A stretch of 64,000 nucleotides of DNA. It comes from Methylobacter sp. Lineage in GTDB: Bacteria > Pseudomonadota > Gammaproteobacteria > Methylococcales > Methylomonadaceae. The position numbers were made by a program, and so were the translations under genes. This document shows, piece by piece, positions 43,415 to 53,047 of the stretch (position 1 is the first letter of the stretch; every line of letters begins with the position of its first letter). The notes under the pieces are model-generated. The model worked only from the letters and a program-made list of their open reading frames with translations, made no database searches and was not told the DNA's origin. Location of the stretch: positions 1 through 64,000 of the forward strand of contig JAUYMY010000024.1 of the NCBI GenBank assembly GCA_030699385.1. The letters run 5' to 3'.

Positions 43415-43789
43415 ATTAACATCCTAAAATTACACATATAAGGGCGCTAATTTTACATGGTCTGAACTTAAATGTGCGAAAAAATAAGGCGGTAAAAGTA
43501 GTTTAGTGTGCCCAATGCATCTATCTTAATGATAGGCAACATTAGACACATCAACGCGATTGAGTGGCAAACGGATGAATTACAACTCTTTTAGACGCCA
43601 ACGGCATCTTTCTATCTTTAACTGTCATTGGCTCGAACTAGCTGTTGGCAAGATTTACCCGGTTGATAGCCAGATTTTTGCCTTGAATAGATGCGACGTA
43701 AAAATAAATTTTAGCTTTATTATTAAGCCGCTTAGAAAAGAAAGCCGCCAGACCGCCCAAAATCTTTGCTAATAAAAAAACATTAGTTA
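43415..43789. other. gene-poor space between hslV and tRNA-Phe
   Basis: About 375 bases. A 70-codon open frame at 43560-43772 has no convincing ribosome site or family motif, and I do not call it. It contains GCATCTATCTTAATGATAGGCAAC, a short imperfect palindrome. The right end leads into the tRNA promoter. Confidence 0.5.
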
Positions 43790-43818
43790 TTGACTGATGG
43801 CACAGAATCGAGTCTAAT
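43790..43818 (+). promoter_or_regulatory. promoter of tRNA-Phe
   Basis: TTGACT (43790-43795), a 17-base spacer, and TCTAAT (43813-43818), 20 bases before the mature tRNA 5' end. Good consensus match and spacing. Confidence 0.7.
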
Positions 43819-43837
43819 GGCGCTCTTTTGTAGGCAA

Positions 43838-43889
<52 letters not shown>

Positions 43890-43913
<24 letters not shown>

Positions 43914-43986
43914 TGAATATCCTTAAAAATGCCGACCTTGCGTCGGTTTTTTTATGCCTAAAATTTGGTGTCTGGGGCATTTTCGG
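43890..43986 (+). repeat. direct repeat, copy 1 (tRNA-Phe 3' end plus terminator)
   Basis: From GTTCGATTCC of the T arm through the downstream terminator to TTTTCGG. Copy 2 is at 44744-44841, differing at only about eight positions including a one-base insertion. It marks the tRNA 3' end as the boundary of an inserted or duplicated segment. Confidence 0.85.
43925..43954 (+). terminator. terminator of tRNA-Phe
   Basis: CCGAC (43932-43936) pairs with GTCGG (43942-43946), extended by an A-run before and a seven-T run after. A diverged copy recurs at about 44783-44812. Confidence 0.7.
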
Positions 43987-44224
43987 AAGAGGGCTTCCTA
44001 TTGCCTGAAATAGACGGTCTGTAATAAACATCCCACTTTTCGCTCTTCAATGTAACATGTTGTTATTAAAGGGTAATATTTCATGCGCAACGTGAATTTT
44101 AAAATACAATATCTTTAAAATTCAATAAAGTACGTTCGGGAAGAGCGAATAAACAGAACATATTTGCTTAATCACTTTTAACCGTGGAAAATGCCTCTAT
44201 ACTTCACCACATAAGGAGCTATGA
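43955..44224. other. AT-rich space before the accessory lipoprotein gene
   Basis: About 270 AT-rich bases with no gene. The first 32 bases belong to the tRNA-tail repeat. It ends with a strong AAGGAG (44213-44218) for the lipoprotein gene. TATACT at 44198 could be a -10 element, but no matching -35 is evident. Confidence 0.4.
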
Positions 44225-44728
44225 ATGAGATTTGCCACCTTGATAGTCTTTACATCTATTCTTGCGGGTTGTACAGCTACGTATAAACAAGAAACATTGA
44301 TACAACCAAGCACAAAGTTAGTACGTGGGAAGTCAGTCGCTATAACCACTCCCAACAACGGTTTCTATGAAACCGAGGAATATCAAGCGTCCGGAAAAAT
44401 GACATCATTTGCTGTTCAATCAGCTTTTGCACGTTTTTCAAGCACTATAACAGTGATGCCTGAATGTAAGAGTCTTGTGTGTCTAAAAGACTCGGATCAT
44501 TACTATTACGTTATTCCAGAAATACTACATTGGGAGGAACGTGCTACTGAATGGTCTGGCAAACCAGACAAGATCGAAGTAAAAATTTCGGTTTATGACA
44601 ATCTGACTTTGAAAGAGTTGGCTTCAACAATTATTTCAGGTACAAGCAAATGGGCTACGTTTGGCGGCGATCACCCTCAAGATCTTCTCGATGAGCCGAT
44701 CAATGCCTATGTACAATCACTCTATTGA
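44225..44728 (+). CDS. DUF4823 family lipoprotein
   Basis: A 167-residue putative outer-membrane lipoprotein. The lipobox LAGC places the lipidated Cys at 16. The second half has the recognisable DUF4823 pattern YYYVIPEILHWEERATEWSG, PDKIEVKISVYD and SGTSKWATFGGDHPQDLL. Function unknown. ATG 44225 follows AAGGAG by six bases; an out-of-frame ATG lies at 44221. The gene lies between the two copies of the tRNA-Phe 3' end, so it may have arrived with, or be the remnant of, an element inserted there. Confidence 0.8.
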   Translation: MRFATLIVFTSILAGCTATYKQETLIQPSTKLVRGKSVAITTPNNGFYETEEYQASGKMTSFAVQSAFARFSSTITVMPECKSLVCLKDSDHYYYVIPEILHWEERATEWSGKPDKIEVKISVYDNLTLKELASTIISGTSKWATFGGDHPQDLLDEPINAYVQSLY

Positions 44729-44743
44729 CCTTAATTATAGGTA

Positions 44744-44841
44744 GTTCGATTCCGCCCCCTGGGCACCATGAACATCCTTAAAAATGCCGACCTTGTGTCG
44801 GTTTTTTTATGTCTAAAATTTGGTATCCGGGGTATTTCCGG
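44744..44841 (+). repeat. direct repeat, copy 2 (orphan tRNA-Phe 3' end)
   Basis: Contains GTTCGATTCCGCC, CTGGGCACCATGAA and the copied terminator, but none of the 5' part of the tRNA. It is 854 bases after copy 1 and about 91-92% identical by eye. Confidence 0.85.
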
Positions 44842-44984
44842 TTAGCTAAGGCCTTGTAATCCAATGCTTACAAGTGTGTAAGGATTGTTGCAAATGACTT
44901 TAATTGTTAGTTTTTTGCGCTTAGAGGGGCTAAAATCTGAAGTGAACTTACGGATGTATCAAACTTAAAAACAAAGGAAATCTG

Positions 44985-45380
44985 ATGAAAAACAACAAAG
45001 CAATCGTTTTTGCAGTGTGTGCGGCTTTAATTTCTGGCTGTGCAAGCATGTTTCAAGGTGCAAATCAAAATCTCACTATATCAACACTAAATGATAGCAA
45101 TGTTGATAAGACCCGCTGTAGTGTTAAAAATGAGGAAGGTTCGTGGGATGCTGCACCAAATTCAGCTGTTAGCATTCACCGAGATGGCAACATCATGGAT
45201 ATACACTGTGAAAATGATTTGCAAACAGGTATGAGTCAATTAGAGCCTAAATTTGATGGTGGGTACTTAGCCCTAGATTTGTTGCTAGATGCATGTATTA
45301 TTTCATGTATTGTAGATGGTGTTAGTAACTCTTTTTATGAGTATCCACAATCTGCCATTGTTTCAATGAGAGAAAAGTAA
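44985..45380 (+). CDS. hypothetical lipoprotein
   Basis: A 131-residue protein with signal peptide and lipobox ISGC (Cys19). The rest contains QGANQNLTISTLN, a CSVKNEEGSW turn and CENDLQTG, reminiscent of small lipoproteins in Pseudomonas and relatives that have a beta-rich N-terminal part and a hydrophobic glycine-rich region (FDGGYLALDLLLDACIISCIVDGVSN). Four non-lipobox cysteines may form disulfides. AAAGGAAA precedes the ATG. No function is known. Confidence 0.7.
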   Translation: MKNNKAIVFAVCAALISGCASMFQGANQNLTISTLNDSNVDKTRCSVKNEEGSWDAAPNSAVSIHRDGNIMDIHCENDLQTGMSQLEPKFDGGYLALDLLLDACIISCIVDGVSNSFYEYPQSAIVSMREK

Positions 45381-45407
45381 GTTAATTTAACAAACCACAC
45401 ATTTAAT

Positions 45408-45797
45408 ATGAGACTAATAAACACTAAATTTCTAAAATTAGCGTCTTTTCTTTGCTTTTTAGCATTGACAACAAATGTACATGCTGAAAGTATTTATGAT
45501 GGTATATACACAATCCCTAATCTGGGTTATGTCTACGTCAGGGAGCAGCAGGGTCAAATTGTTACAGTTTTAAATCAGACCGTGGGTGGTGCCTATTTTT
45601 GGGTCGCAGGTCAAGGAGCATTAAATGGGGCATCTGCTAGAATTACGTCAGTACTTGGTAATTCCAGAGGTGAAATTGATTTTGTATTCACCTCACTATC
45701 AACATTTAAAGCAACTCAGATTTCTTGTATCGCTCAAGCCGGGCAGCAATGCCTAGTTCCTAATGGTACAGTCTTCACGGGAACTAAAGTTTGGTAG
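45408..45797 (+). CDS. hypothetical secreted protein
   Basis: A 129-residue protein with a clear signal peptide (LASFLCFLALTTNVHA, cleavage after residue 26). The mature part starts SIYDGIYTIPNLGYVYVREQQGQIV and contains a Cys pair near the C-terminus (CIAQAGQQC). It looks beta-rich. I do not recognise the family. It follows the lipoprotein gene by 27 bases and may be co-transcribed. Confidence 0.65.
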   Translation: MRLINTKFLKLASFLCFLALTTNVHAESIYDGIYTIPNLGYVYVREQQGQIVTVLNQTVGGAYFWVAGQGALNGASARITSVLGNSRGEIDFVFTSLSTFKATQISCIAQAGQQCLVPNGTVFTGTKVW

Positions 45798-45818
45798 ATT
45801 TTTAATTAAGGATATTAA

Positions 45819-46367
45819 ATGAAAGAATTCTTTACTGAGGTTTCAGAAAAAATTAGGGTTACTGCATCTGATTTGGCCGACAAAGCTACGACAACCGCCA
45901 AGGAAGCAGGAACAACCTTTACTAAAGGTGTGGAAACGACAGGCAATATGATTACCGACGCGTCCTCTGTTCTCGCTACAGATGCAAGGAGTCTTTTTGA
46001 TGCAGGAGAGCGTCAATCCAAACAAGTTGGGCTAGCGATAGATTATGCGGCTAATGTAGCAGGAAATGCAATTTCTGAAACAGCTCACTTCGCAAGTCAA
46101 TCATTGTCGACTATTGCTGTTGCTGCACTTGATCAAAACGGGGATGGAGAACTAAACCAAGAGGATTTAAAAATAGCTACAGAGAAGTGTGTTGATCTTG
46201 TAAAAGCAGCTTCAAAGGAAATTGCATCGTCTAGCTTAGTAAAAGAAACGGCTGCAGCTGCGGCTATTGGCGCAGCTATTGCAATTCCTGCTCCATTGAT
46301 TGGACCAATGGCTGGAGCTTTTGTTGGTGCAAGTTTAGGAGCTTACAAGCATTTTACAAAAAAATAG
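45819..46367 (+). CDS. helical protein with one EF-hand and a glycine-zipper tail
   Basis: A 182-residue protein without signal peptide. Residues 1-100 are an Ala/Thr/Ser-rich amphipathic helix region similar in style to phasins or LEA-type proteins. An EF-hand loop DQNGDGELNQED (residues 105-116) has D, N, D, E and D/E at calcium-coordinating positions. The C-terminal AAAAIGAAIAIPAPLIGP and MAGAFVGASLGAY are hydrophobic glycine-zipper segments able to insert into a membrane. TTAAGGATATTAA precedes the start. Family unknown. A calcium-dependent membrane or granule association is only a suggestion. Confidence 0.7.
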   Translation: MKEFFTEVSEKIRVTASDLADKATTTAKEAGTTFTKGVETTGNMITDASSVLATDARSLFDAGERQSKQVGLAIDYAANVAGNAISETAHFASQSLSTIAVAALDQNGDGELNQEDLKIATEKCVDLVKAASKEIASSSLVKETAAAAAIGAAIAIPAPLIGPMAGAFVGASLGAYKHFTKK

Positions 46368-46433
46368 ATTTACTCGCACAAACTGGATTGGCCTACACTG
46401 AGGCACCGTAGGCGATCATTTTGAAGTTTCGTT

Positions 46434-46511
46434 GATCACGCCCTAATCTTCGGGGCTTTTAACCCAACCAACCCAAGCCTGGATACTTAACCGTGATCGG
46501 GCTTTTTTTTG
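46434..46511 (+). terminator. possible terminator region
   Basis: GATCACG (46434-46440) pairs with CGTGATC (46492-46498); inside, GCCC/GGGGC with CTTTT follows, and the outer stem is followed by GGGCTTTTTTTTG. Two small hairpins with T-runs after the EF-hand gene. Confidence 0.5.
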
Positions 46512-46590
46512 CTCAAAATTTGGAGATTAAGCATGAATTAGTCAACTTAACTGCGAGTTTTTAACCATCTTATTTGAACACAGGAGACCT

Positions 46591-46710
46591 ATGTTCTTAA
46601 TTGTCCTACTTGTCATCAGCTTAATTTCACTGGGCTTTGACTCCACCCGCTTGTATGGGGTTGTGGTGTTAACGCTGCTTCAAATTTCATATACAAACAT
46701 ATTCATTTGA
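46591..46710 (+). CDS. small membrane protein (39 residues)
   Basis: ATG 46591 with AGGAGA at 46582-46587 begins a 39-codon frame, MFLIVLLVISLISLGFDSTR followed by LYGVVVLTLLQISYTNIFI. It is nearly all hydrophobic, with two possible helices separated by DSTR. The good ribosome site and coherent composition support a real small protein. No family is recognised; a local gene of an AT-rich patch. Confidence 0.5.
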   Translation: MFLIVLLVISLISLGFDSTRLYGVVVLTLLQISYTNIFI

Positions 46711-47106
46711 TAATTCGCTTTCCGTTGATAGGCCTTGCAACCTGCAACTGGAATTCTGGTTGAGCAGTGTTATTGCTCGGAAATCGCCTTATTTGAATTT
46801 TCCGAATTACGTAATAATACCTATTGATTGAATAAATTGTACAAATTACCCTATGACTGTTTGCATAATACCCGATGGTTTTTTGGTTAAGGAAAGGGGT
46901 AACCAGGGCTACCGCATTTGGCTTTTAAACTTAAACTAAAATCAATTACTTAAGTTTTTTTGTGGTTTTTATGAGATTTCATGCCATTTCAACCAATTGA
47001 TTATAAATAGATTTTATTTATATGCGCTCACCCTGAAGGGGTAACATAATTTTTAACCTGCACCAAATCAAATGTAACTTCTCATTAATAAATAACAGGT
47101 AAAAAG
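46711..47106. other. AT-rich gene-free space
   Basis: No convincing coding frame. AAACTTAA (46927-46934) and TTAAGTTT (46950-46957), followed by T residues, form a weak terminator-like hairpin. The right part leads into the dispersed repeat at 47107. Confidence 0.4.
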
Positions 47107-47165
47107 GTGATTTCGTGAAGATCACAAAAACCATGAAATTTTTGTGTCTTTCGTGGACATTTATT
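47107..47165. repeat. dispersed repeat, TTTCGTGGACA family
   Basis: GTGATTTCGTGAAGATCACAAAAACCATGAAATTT...GTGTCTTTCGTGGACATTTATTGG; shares the GTGATTTC start and TTTCGTGGACA end with other members. Confidence 0.6.
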
Positions 47166-47277
47166 GGGTTTATTGGCTTATGAGTATTATTGTGAACTGT
47201 GGCAAGTTATTGGCGGTAACTATAACGGAAACTTTCCCACTTTGTATTTTTAGGTATGCTGATGCATTGGAGAATTT

Positions 47278-50004
47278 ATGGCTACCAAGTTGATAGGATG
47301 CTACAAAATGAATTATATCAAATATTTTTTCGGCAATATTTATATGGCCTCAATACTGGGGGTTGCTGTTATCTTGCTGGTTTTAAAAGACCTTCAATTT
47401 ATTTTCGGGGACTCATCACCGTTACTGCTTTTTTTAGTCGTTATTGCTTTCGCCGCCTGGTGCGGCGACTTAAAGGCCGGGCTTTTCACTACCCTGTTGA
47501 GTGCGGCAGTAAGCGTTTATTTATTAGTCGAGCCTTACCATTCGATTTATATCGGCCGTACCAGCGAAATGCTGCGCACCGCGTTTTTGGTTACTGTGGG
47601 CTCCCTGTTCAGCCTGATTATTTCACGGTTGCACGACCAGGAAAAACGGGTGTTGGCCAAGGTTATGGAAAGGGAGGAACAACTTAAGCAGGAAATCGCA
47701 GTGCGCAATCAAACACAAGCAGAGCGGAACTTATATGTCTCACTCGTTACAAGCAGCACCGAGTTTATCGGCATGTGCGATACAGAAGGCATGCCTTTTT
47801 TTGTTAACGAGGCCGGACTGCGATTGGTAGGCTTGGACAGTCTTGAACAGGGGCTTAAAACGCCGGTTGAGGCGTTCTTTTTCCCTGAAGACAAGGCCTT
47901 TATTATGGATAAATTTTTTCCTGCGGTATTACGGGACGGCCGTGGCGAGACCGAAATCCGCTTCCGGCATTTCAAAACCGGGGAAGCCCTGTGGATGATC
48001 TACAACGTTTTCGCCCTGAAGGACTTAAACGATAATACAATCGGCCTGGGCACAGTCAGCACGGACATCACCCGGCGCAAACAAATCGAAGAGGCGTTGC
48101 GCAAAAGCCGGACAGACCTGAACCGTGCCCAGGCTGTCGCCCATATCGGCAGCTGGCGTATGGACATCCACAACAATATCCTGGAATGGTCGGATGAAAA
48201 TTTTCAAATTTTCGGCATCGCTAAAGGGACGCCTTTAACCTATCAAATATTTCTCGATAGTATCCATCCGGCGGATCGGGGGGCAGTCAATACGGCATGG
48301 CAAGAAGCCCTTGCCGGCAGACCCTATGATATTGAGCACCGACTTATCGTAAATGGGAAAGTCAAATGGGTACGTGAACTTGCCGAACTCGAGTTTGACG
48401 GGCATGGGGCGCTGCTGGGTGGTTTCGGAACGACTGAAGATGTCACCGATATTAAAAATGCCCAGGAAGCATTGCAATATGAACGCGCCTTCCTTAGACA
48501 AGTGATCGACGCTGTGCCCAGTATGATTTTTGTCAAAGACAGGGAAGGGCAATTCCTTTTAGGCAATGAGGCTTTGGCTCGGTGCTATGCCACCAGCCCT
48601 GCAAATTTGATCGGCCTGACTCATGGGAGCTTCAATCGCGCTGCTGACGAACTGGCTCATTTCTATCAGGATGACCTTGATGTGATAAGCCATTGTAAAA
48701 CCAAGGTCATCCCGGAAGAAAAGGTTACGCAGGCCGACGGTTCCGTACGCTGGTACAGCACAGTTAAAATTCCGCTGGTCAACGATGGTAATTGCAACAA
48801 GCTGCTGGGGGTGGCGACCGACATTACCGAGCGCAAGTGCGCCGAGGATGCCCTGTGCCTAGCGAACCGCCGCAAAGACGAATTTTTGGCGATGCTGGCT
48901 CACGAACTCCGTAATCCGCTGGCGCCCATCCGCAATGCCGTGCAGTTGTTGAAAATGGAGAACCTGACAGGCACCAAACTGGCCTGGAGTTGCAACGTCA
49001 TTGACCGTCAGGTGACGCACATGGCACGGTTGCTTGATGATCTGCTGGATATGGCGCGTATCATGCAGGGAAAAATCAGGCTGAAGCTTGAGCGTTTCGA
49101 ACTGGCCGACATTGTGAATAATGCGGTGGAAACCAGCCGTCCGCTGATCGAATCGCGTGAGCAGGAATTGATTGTTTCACAAACCGCAGCGCCGCAATGG
49201 CTTGAAGGCGACCGTGTCCGATTGGCGCAAGCGCTGTCCAACTTGTTGAATAACGCCGCCAAGTACACCTGGAAGGGAGGTAAAATTATGGTAAATGTCA
49301 CGCGGGATGGCTCTGATGCTGTCATTGAAGTTCGGGATACCGGTATCGGTATCGCCCCCGACATTCTGCCTCATATATTCGACCTTTTCACTCAATCCGA
49401 CCATAGCCTGGCCCACTCTCAGGGTGGGCTGGGCATTGGCCTGACGCTGGTGCGTCAATTGGTTGGGAAGCATGGCGGCACCGTTACCGCAACGAGCGGC
49501 GGCCTCGGTCAGGGCAGTTCATTTACGGTGCGGCTGCCGACATTGCCCATCGAATCCGTTGCTGTCGATGCCACGCCGCATGAGCCCACGGTACCGATAC
49601 CCAAATTCCGCATTTTGGTGGTGGATGACTATGCGGATGCGGCCGAAAGCCTGATGATGCTATTGCAATCGGAAGGGCATGAAGTAGAAACAGCTGATTG
49701 CGGCATGACAGCAATAGAGAAAGCGCAAATATTCCGTCCGCAGATTGTGCTGCTCGACATCGGCCTTCCCGATATGGATGGTTATAAGGTTGCCGAACGG
49801 TTGCGCGCTTTACCGGAAACCCGTGATGCGATCCTGATTGCTTTAACCGGTTACGGGCAGACTGAAGACCGTCATCGGTCGCAATCGGCAGGATTCAACC
49901 ATCACTTGCTCAAGCCGTTGAACTTTGACCAGTTAAAGGCCTTGCTGACAGCAGCCATTATAAATACTGAGCCGGTTGGGTGTGCGTCTGAGGCTGCGTG
50001 TTGA
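47278..50004 (+). CDS. hybrid sensor histidine kinase with DUF4118-like membrane and PAS domains
   Basis: A 908-residue membrane sensor. Residues about 20-110 carry four hydrophobic helices like the KdpD/DUF4118 module, followed by a coiled coil (about 118-145). PAS domains span about 145-270, 285-400 and 405-525, each closing with a GXXTDIT/EDVTD-type end. HisKA has the phospho-accepting His542 in LAMLAHELRNPLAPI. The HATPase has NNAAKY, VRDTGIGIAPDILPHIF and GGLGIGLTLVRQLV. A receiver domain (about 780-900) has phospho-acceptor Asp827 in VLLDIGLPDMDG. No separate response regulator is adjacent, so its output is unseen. Confidence 0.92.
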   Translation: MATKLIGCYKMNYIKYFFGNIYMASILGVAVILLVLKDLQFIFGDSSPLLLFLVVIAFAAWCGDLKAGLFTTLLSAAVSVYLLVEPYHSIYIGRTSEMLRTAFLVTVGSLFSLIISRLHDQEKRVLAKVMEREEQLKQEIAVRNQTQAERNLYVSLVTSSTEFIGMCDTEGMPFFVNEAGLRLVGLDSLEQGLKTPVEAFFFPEDKAFIMDKFFPAVLRDGRGETEIRFRHFKTGEALWMIYNVFALKDLNDNTIGLGTVSTDITRRKQIEEALRKSRTDLNRAQAVAHIGSWRMDIHNNILEWSDENFQIFGIAKGTPLTYQIFLDSIHPADRGAVNTAWQEALAGRPYDIEHRLIVNGKVKWVRELAELEFDGHGALLGGFGTTEDVTDIKNAQEALQYERAFLRQVIDAVPSMIFVKDREGQFLLGNEALARCYATSPANLIGLTHGSFNRAADELAHFYQDDLDVISHCKTKVIPEEKVTQADGSVRWYSTVKIPLVNDGNCNKLLGVATDITERKCAEDALCLANRRKDEFLAMLAHELRNPLAPIRNAVQLLKMENLTGTKLAWSCNVIDRQVTHMARLLDDLLDMARIMQGKIRLKLERFELADIVNNAVETSRPLIESREQELIVSQTAAPQWLEGDRVRLAQALSNLLNNAAKYTWKGGKIMVNVTRDGSDAVIEVRDTGIGIAPDILPHIFDLFTQSDHSLAHSQGGLGIGLTLVRQLVGKHGGTVTATSGGLGQGSSFTVRLPTLPIESVAVDATPHEPTVPIPKFRILVVDDYADAAESLMMLLQSEGHEVETADCGMTAIEKAQIFRPQIVLLDIGLPDMDGYKVAERLRALPETRDAILIALTGYGQTEDRHRSQSAGFNHHLLKPLNFDQLKALLTAAIINTEPVGCASEAAC

Positions 50005-50101
50005 GCCGACAAAGCAAGGGGTCATTAGGTGATTTCCTGAAAAAGATATACCAGAAATTATCTATGATCATCACTCGCCATATATTACAACCCGGAGTGT
50101 T

Positions 50102-50152
50102 TAAGCCGTTAGCCTAGGGTGTCGCTACGCTCAACTCCCGGCTAATGGCTTA
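50102..50152. repeat. palindromic repeat between kinase and acnB
   Basis: TAAGCCGTTAGCC (50102-50114) pairs with GGCTAATGGCTTA (50140-50152) with one mismatch and a 25-base centre. It is preceded at about 50031 by the GTGATTTCCTGAAAAAGA motif of the dispersed family. Confidence 0.55.
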
Positions 50153-50223
50153 TCCTCCAGTTGAAATTTCACCATGGCTTAATGGTCGCTGTTTTTTGGG
50201 GCTTTGCGTAACATCAGTTATGT

Positions 50224-52767
50224 TTACTTCTGATAACCAGCCATTTTGTCAAAGTTCAAATAACGGTAGGTATCATCAGCGCTTGCATTAATTTGATTGG
50301 CATAGTGCATATATTCGTCAAAAGTCGGGATTTTGCCCAAAATCGAACATACCGCCGCCAGTTCTGCTGACGACAAATACACATTGGCGCCATCGCCCAG
50401 ACGGTTGGGGAAGTTGCGGGTCGAGGTGGAAACCACGGTGGCGTTTTCGGCAACCCGCGCTTGATTGCCCATGCATAATGAACAACCCGGCATTTCGGTG
50501 CGCGCGCCGGCTTTGTCGAAGGTGCTGGAATAGCCTTCTTCGGTCAATTGGCTTTGATCCATTTTGGTCGGCGGTGCAACCCACAACTGGGTCGGTAATT
50601 TACCGGGGTGTTTTTCCAGTAATTTACCGGCGGCGCGAAAATGGCCGATGTTGGTCATGCACGAACCCAAAAACACTTCGTCGATTTTAGTCCCGGCCAC
50701 GGCGGACAGCGTTTTTACGTCATCAGGATCGTTGGGGCAGGCCAGCAGCGGTTCCTTGATTTCGCTCATGTCGATGTCGATGATTTCAAAGTATTCGGCA
50801 TCGGCGTCCGCTTGCAGCAATACCGGGTTAGCCAGCCAGTCTTGCATGGCTTTGATTCGGCGCTCTAGGGTGCGCACATCGCCGTAACCTTCGCTAATCA
50901 TCCATTTCAGCAGGGTGATGTTGGAGTTCAAATATTCGCGGATCGGTGCCTCATTCAGGCGCACGGTGCAACCACCGGCAGACCGTTCCGCCGACGCGTC
51001 GGACAATTCAAATGCCTGCTCGACTTTCAAATCCGGCAAGCCTTCGATTTCCAAAATGCGGCCTGAAAACACGTTCTTTTTGCCTTTCTTTTCAACGGTC
51101 AGCAAGCCGCGCTGAATCGCTGCATAAGGAATGGCGTTGACCAAATCGCGCAGGGTAATGCCCGGCTGCATCTCGCCTTTAAACCTAACTAAAACCGATT
51201 CGGGCATATCCAACGGCATCACGCCGGTGGCGGCGGCAAACGCGACCAGACCGGAACCTGCCGGGAATGAAATGCCGATAGGGAAGCGGGTGTGCGAATC
51301 GCCGCCGGTGCCGACGGTATCCGGCAACAGCATCCGGTTCAGCCAGGAATGGATAATGCCGTCGCCGGGACGCAGCGACACACCGCCTCGGTTCATGATG
51401 AAATCCGGCAAGGTATGTTGCATGGTTACATCGACCGGTTTCGGATAGGCGGCGGTATGGCAGAACGATTGCAATACCAAGTCGGCGGAAAAACCCAGGC
51501 AAGCCAAGTCTTTCAGCTCGTCGCGGGTCATGGGGCCTGTAGTATCTTGCGAACCCACGGTAGTCATGCGCGGTTCGCAATAGGTGTTCGGACGGACGCC
51601 TTTGACGCCGCAGGCTTGGCCGACCATTTTTTGCGCCAGCGTGTAGCCTTTGCCGCTGTCTTCGGCCGCAACCGGACGGTTAAAAACGGTAGAGGCGGGC
51701 AAGCCCAGCACTTTGCGCGCGCGGTCGGTCAAACCCCGGCCAATGATTAGCGGAATACGGCCACCAGCGCGTACTTCATCCAGAATCACCTCGGTTTTCA
51801 ATTCAAATTTGCAGAGCAGTTCGCCGGTAGGGTGATTTTTAACTTCGCCTTGGTAAGGATAAATGTCGATCACATCGCCCATCGCCATCTGCGTCACGTC
51901 GCATTCAAAGGGCAGGGCGCCTGAATCTTCCATGGTATTGAAAAAAATTGGTGCGATTTTGCCGCCGATGCAAACACCGCCTTCGCGCTTGTTCGGGATG
52001 TAGGGAATATCGTTGCCCATGAACCACAACACCGAATTGGTCGCTGATTTGCGCGAAGAGCCGGTGCCGACCACGTCGCCGACATAAGCAACCGGAAAGC
52101 CTTTTTGTTTCAGTTCGATAATTTGCTGCTCGGCGTTGCTGATGCCTTCGCGCGGCATTTTCAGCATGGCTTTGGCATGTAATGGAATGTCGGGGCGCGA
52201 CCAGGCATCGGGCGCTGGCGACAGATCGTCGGTATTGGTTTCGCCGGTGACTTTGAATACGGTCACCGTCAGTTTTTCAGGCACTTTCGGCTTGCTGGTG
52301 AACCATTCGGCTTCCGCCCAAGCATTAAGCACCTGCTTGGCGAACAAATTACCGGCATCGGCTTTTTCCTGCACATCGTGGAAAGCGTCGAAAATCAGCA
52401 AGGTGTGCGACAGTGCTTTGGCGGCAATCGGCGCCAGCGTTTGGTTATCCAGCAAATCGATTAACGGCGCGATGTTGTAACCGCCCAGCATCGTGCCCAA
52501 GAGTTCGGTGGCGCGTTCGGCATTCAGGATGGGCGAATTGACTTCGCCTTTGGCGACAGCCGCCAAAAATCCCGCCTTAACATAAGCCGCCTCGTCAACA
52601 CCGGCAGGAATGCGGTTAGCCAGCAGATCGAGAATAAACTCACTTTCTCCAGCAGGCGGTTGTTTAATCAGTTCAACCAAAGCGGCGACCTGTTCGGCAT
52701 CCAGCGGTTTGGGCACGATGCCAACGGCTGCGCGTTCTGCTACGTGTTTGCGGTATTGTTCTAGCAT
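50224..52767 (-). CDS. acnB: bifunctional aconitate hydratase B
   Basis: An 847-residue TCA enzyme that interconverts citrate and isocitrate (and 2-methylisocitrate) with a 4Fe-4S cluster. The N-terminal HEAT-like domain (about 1-160) marks AcnB, followed by the swivelling domain (about 165-380) and the catalytic domains. [19 protein letters not shown] and [12 protein letters not shown] contain the cluster-ligating cysteines, and [22 protein letters not shown] is conserved. It follows the isocitrate dehydrogenase gene on the same strand across a 280-base repeat-filled space. Confidence 0.96.
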   Translation of the reverse strand: MLEQYRKHVAERAAVGIVPKPLDAEQVAALVELIKQPPAGESEFILDLLANRIPAGVDEAAYVKAGFLAAVAKGEVNSPILNAERATELLGTMLGGYNIAPLIDLLDNQTLAPIAAKALSHTLLIFDAFHDVQEKADAGNLFAKQVLNAWAEAEWFTSKPKVPEKLTVTVFKVTGETNTDDLSPAPDAWSRPDIPLHAKAMLKMPREGISNAEQQIIELKQKGFPVAYVGDVVGTGSSRKSATNSVLWFMGNDIPYIPNKREGGVCIGGKIAPIFFNTMEDSGALPFECDVTQMAMGDVIDIYPYQGEVKNHPTGELLCKFELKTEVILDEVRAGGRIPLIIGRGLTDRARKVLGLPASTVFNRPVAAEDSGKGYTLAQKMVGQACGVKGVRPNTYCEPRMTTVGSQDTTGPMTRDELKDLACLGFSADLVLQSFCHTAAYPKPVDVTMQHTLPDFIMNRGGVSLRPGDGIIHSWLNRMLLPDTVGTGGDSHTRFPIGISFPAGSGLVAFAAATGVMPLDMPESVLVRFKGEMQPGITLRDLVNAIPYAAIQRGLLTVEKKGKKNVFSGRILEIEGLPDLKVEQAFELSDASAERSAGGCTVRLNEAPIREYLNSNITLLKWMISEGYGDVRTLERRIKAMQDWLANPVLLQADADAEYFEIIDIDMSEIKEPLLACPNDPDDVKTLSAVAGTKIDEVFLGSCMTNIGHFRAAGKLLEKHPGKLPTQLWVAPPTKMDQSQLTEEGYSSTFDKAGARTEMPGCSLCMGNQARVAENATVVSTSTRNFPNRLGDGANVYLSSAELAAVCSILGKIPTFDEYMHYANQINASADDTYRYLNFDKMAGYQK

Positions 52768-52802
52768 GGGGAATTCCTGGGAGATGGTTTAAAACATTTA
52801 AT

Positions 52803-52905
52803 CGTTCCCACGCTCCGGCGTGGGAACGCAGTAGGCGATGCTCCAGCGTCGCATTCAACATCGGTCACTGGACGCTGGAGCGCCCAGGGCTGCATTCCCA
52901 CGCTG
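52803..52905. repeat. GCTCCAGCG/TTCCCACGC repeat cluster between icd and acnB
   Basis: CGTTCCCACGC (52803-52813) pairs with GCGTGGGAACG (52818-52828). GCGATGCTCCAGCGTCGC, GACGCTGGAGCGCCC and CATTCCCACGCTGGAG follow. Related to 40487-40545. Confidence 0.7.
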
Positions 52906-53024
52906 GAGAGACTATGAAAGTATTCTGAAATTAGGCGGAATTGCCAATTTCGACAACCAATAATCAATAGCTTACAGCGCATTTTCTGCTATTTTCTAGT
53001 GATTTTGATAATACTTTCACAGCC

Positions 53025-53042
53025 TCTGGAGCGTGGGAACGA
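53025..53042. repeat. single GGAGCGTGGGAACG copy
   Basis: CTCTGGAGCGTGGGAACG directly after the isocitrate dehydrogenase stop; an inverted copy of the arm at 52803. Confidence 0.5.
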
Positions 53043-53047
53043 TGTCG

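Noticed and set aside
43560-43772. 70-codon open frame before tRNA-Phe
   Set aside because: No ribosome site, no recognisable motif and a composition like the surrounding intergenic DNA.
47256-47687. 143-codon open frame overlapping the start of the hybrid kinase
   Set aside because: It is another frame of the kinase membrane domain and has no signals of its own.
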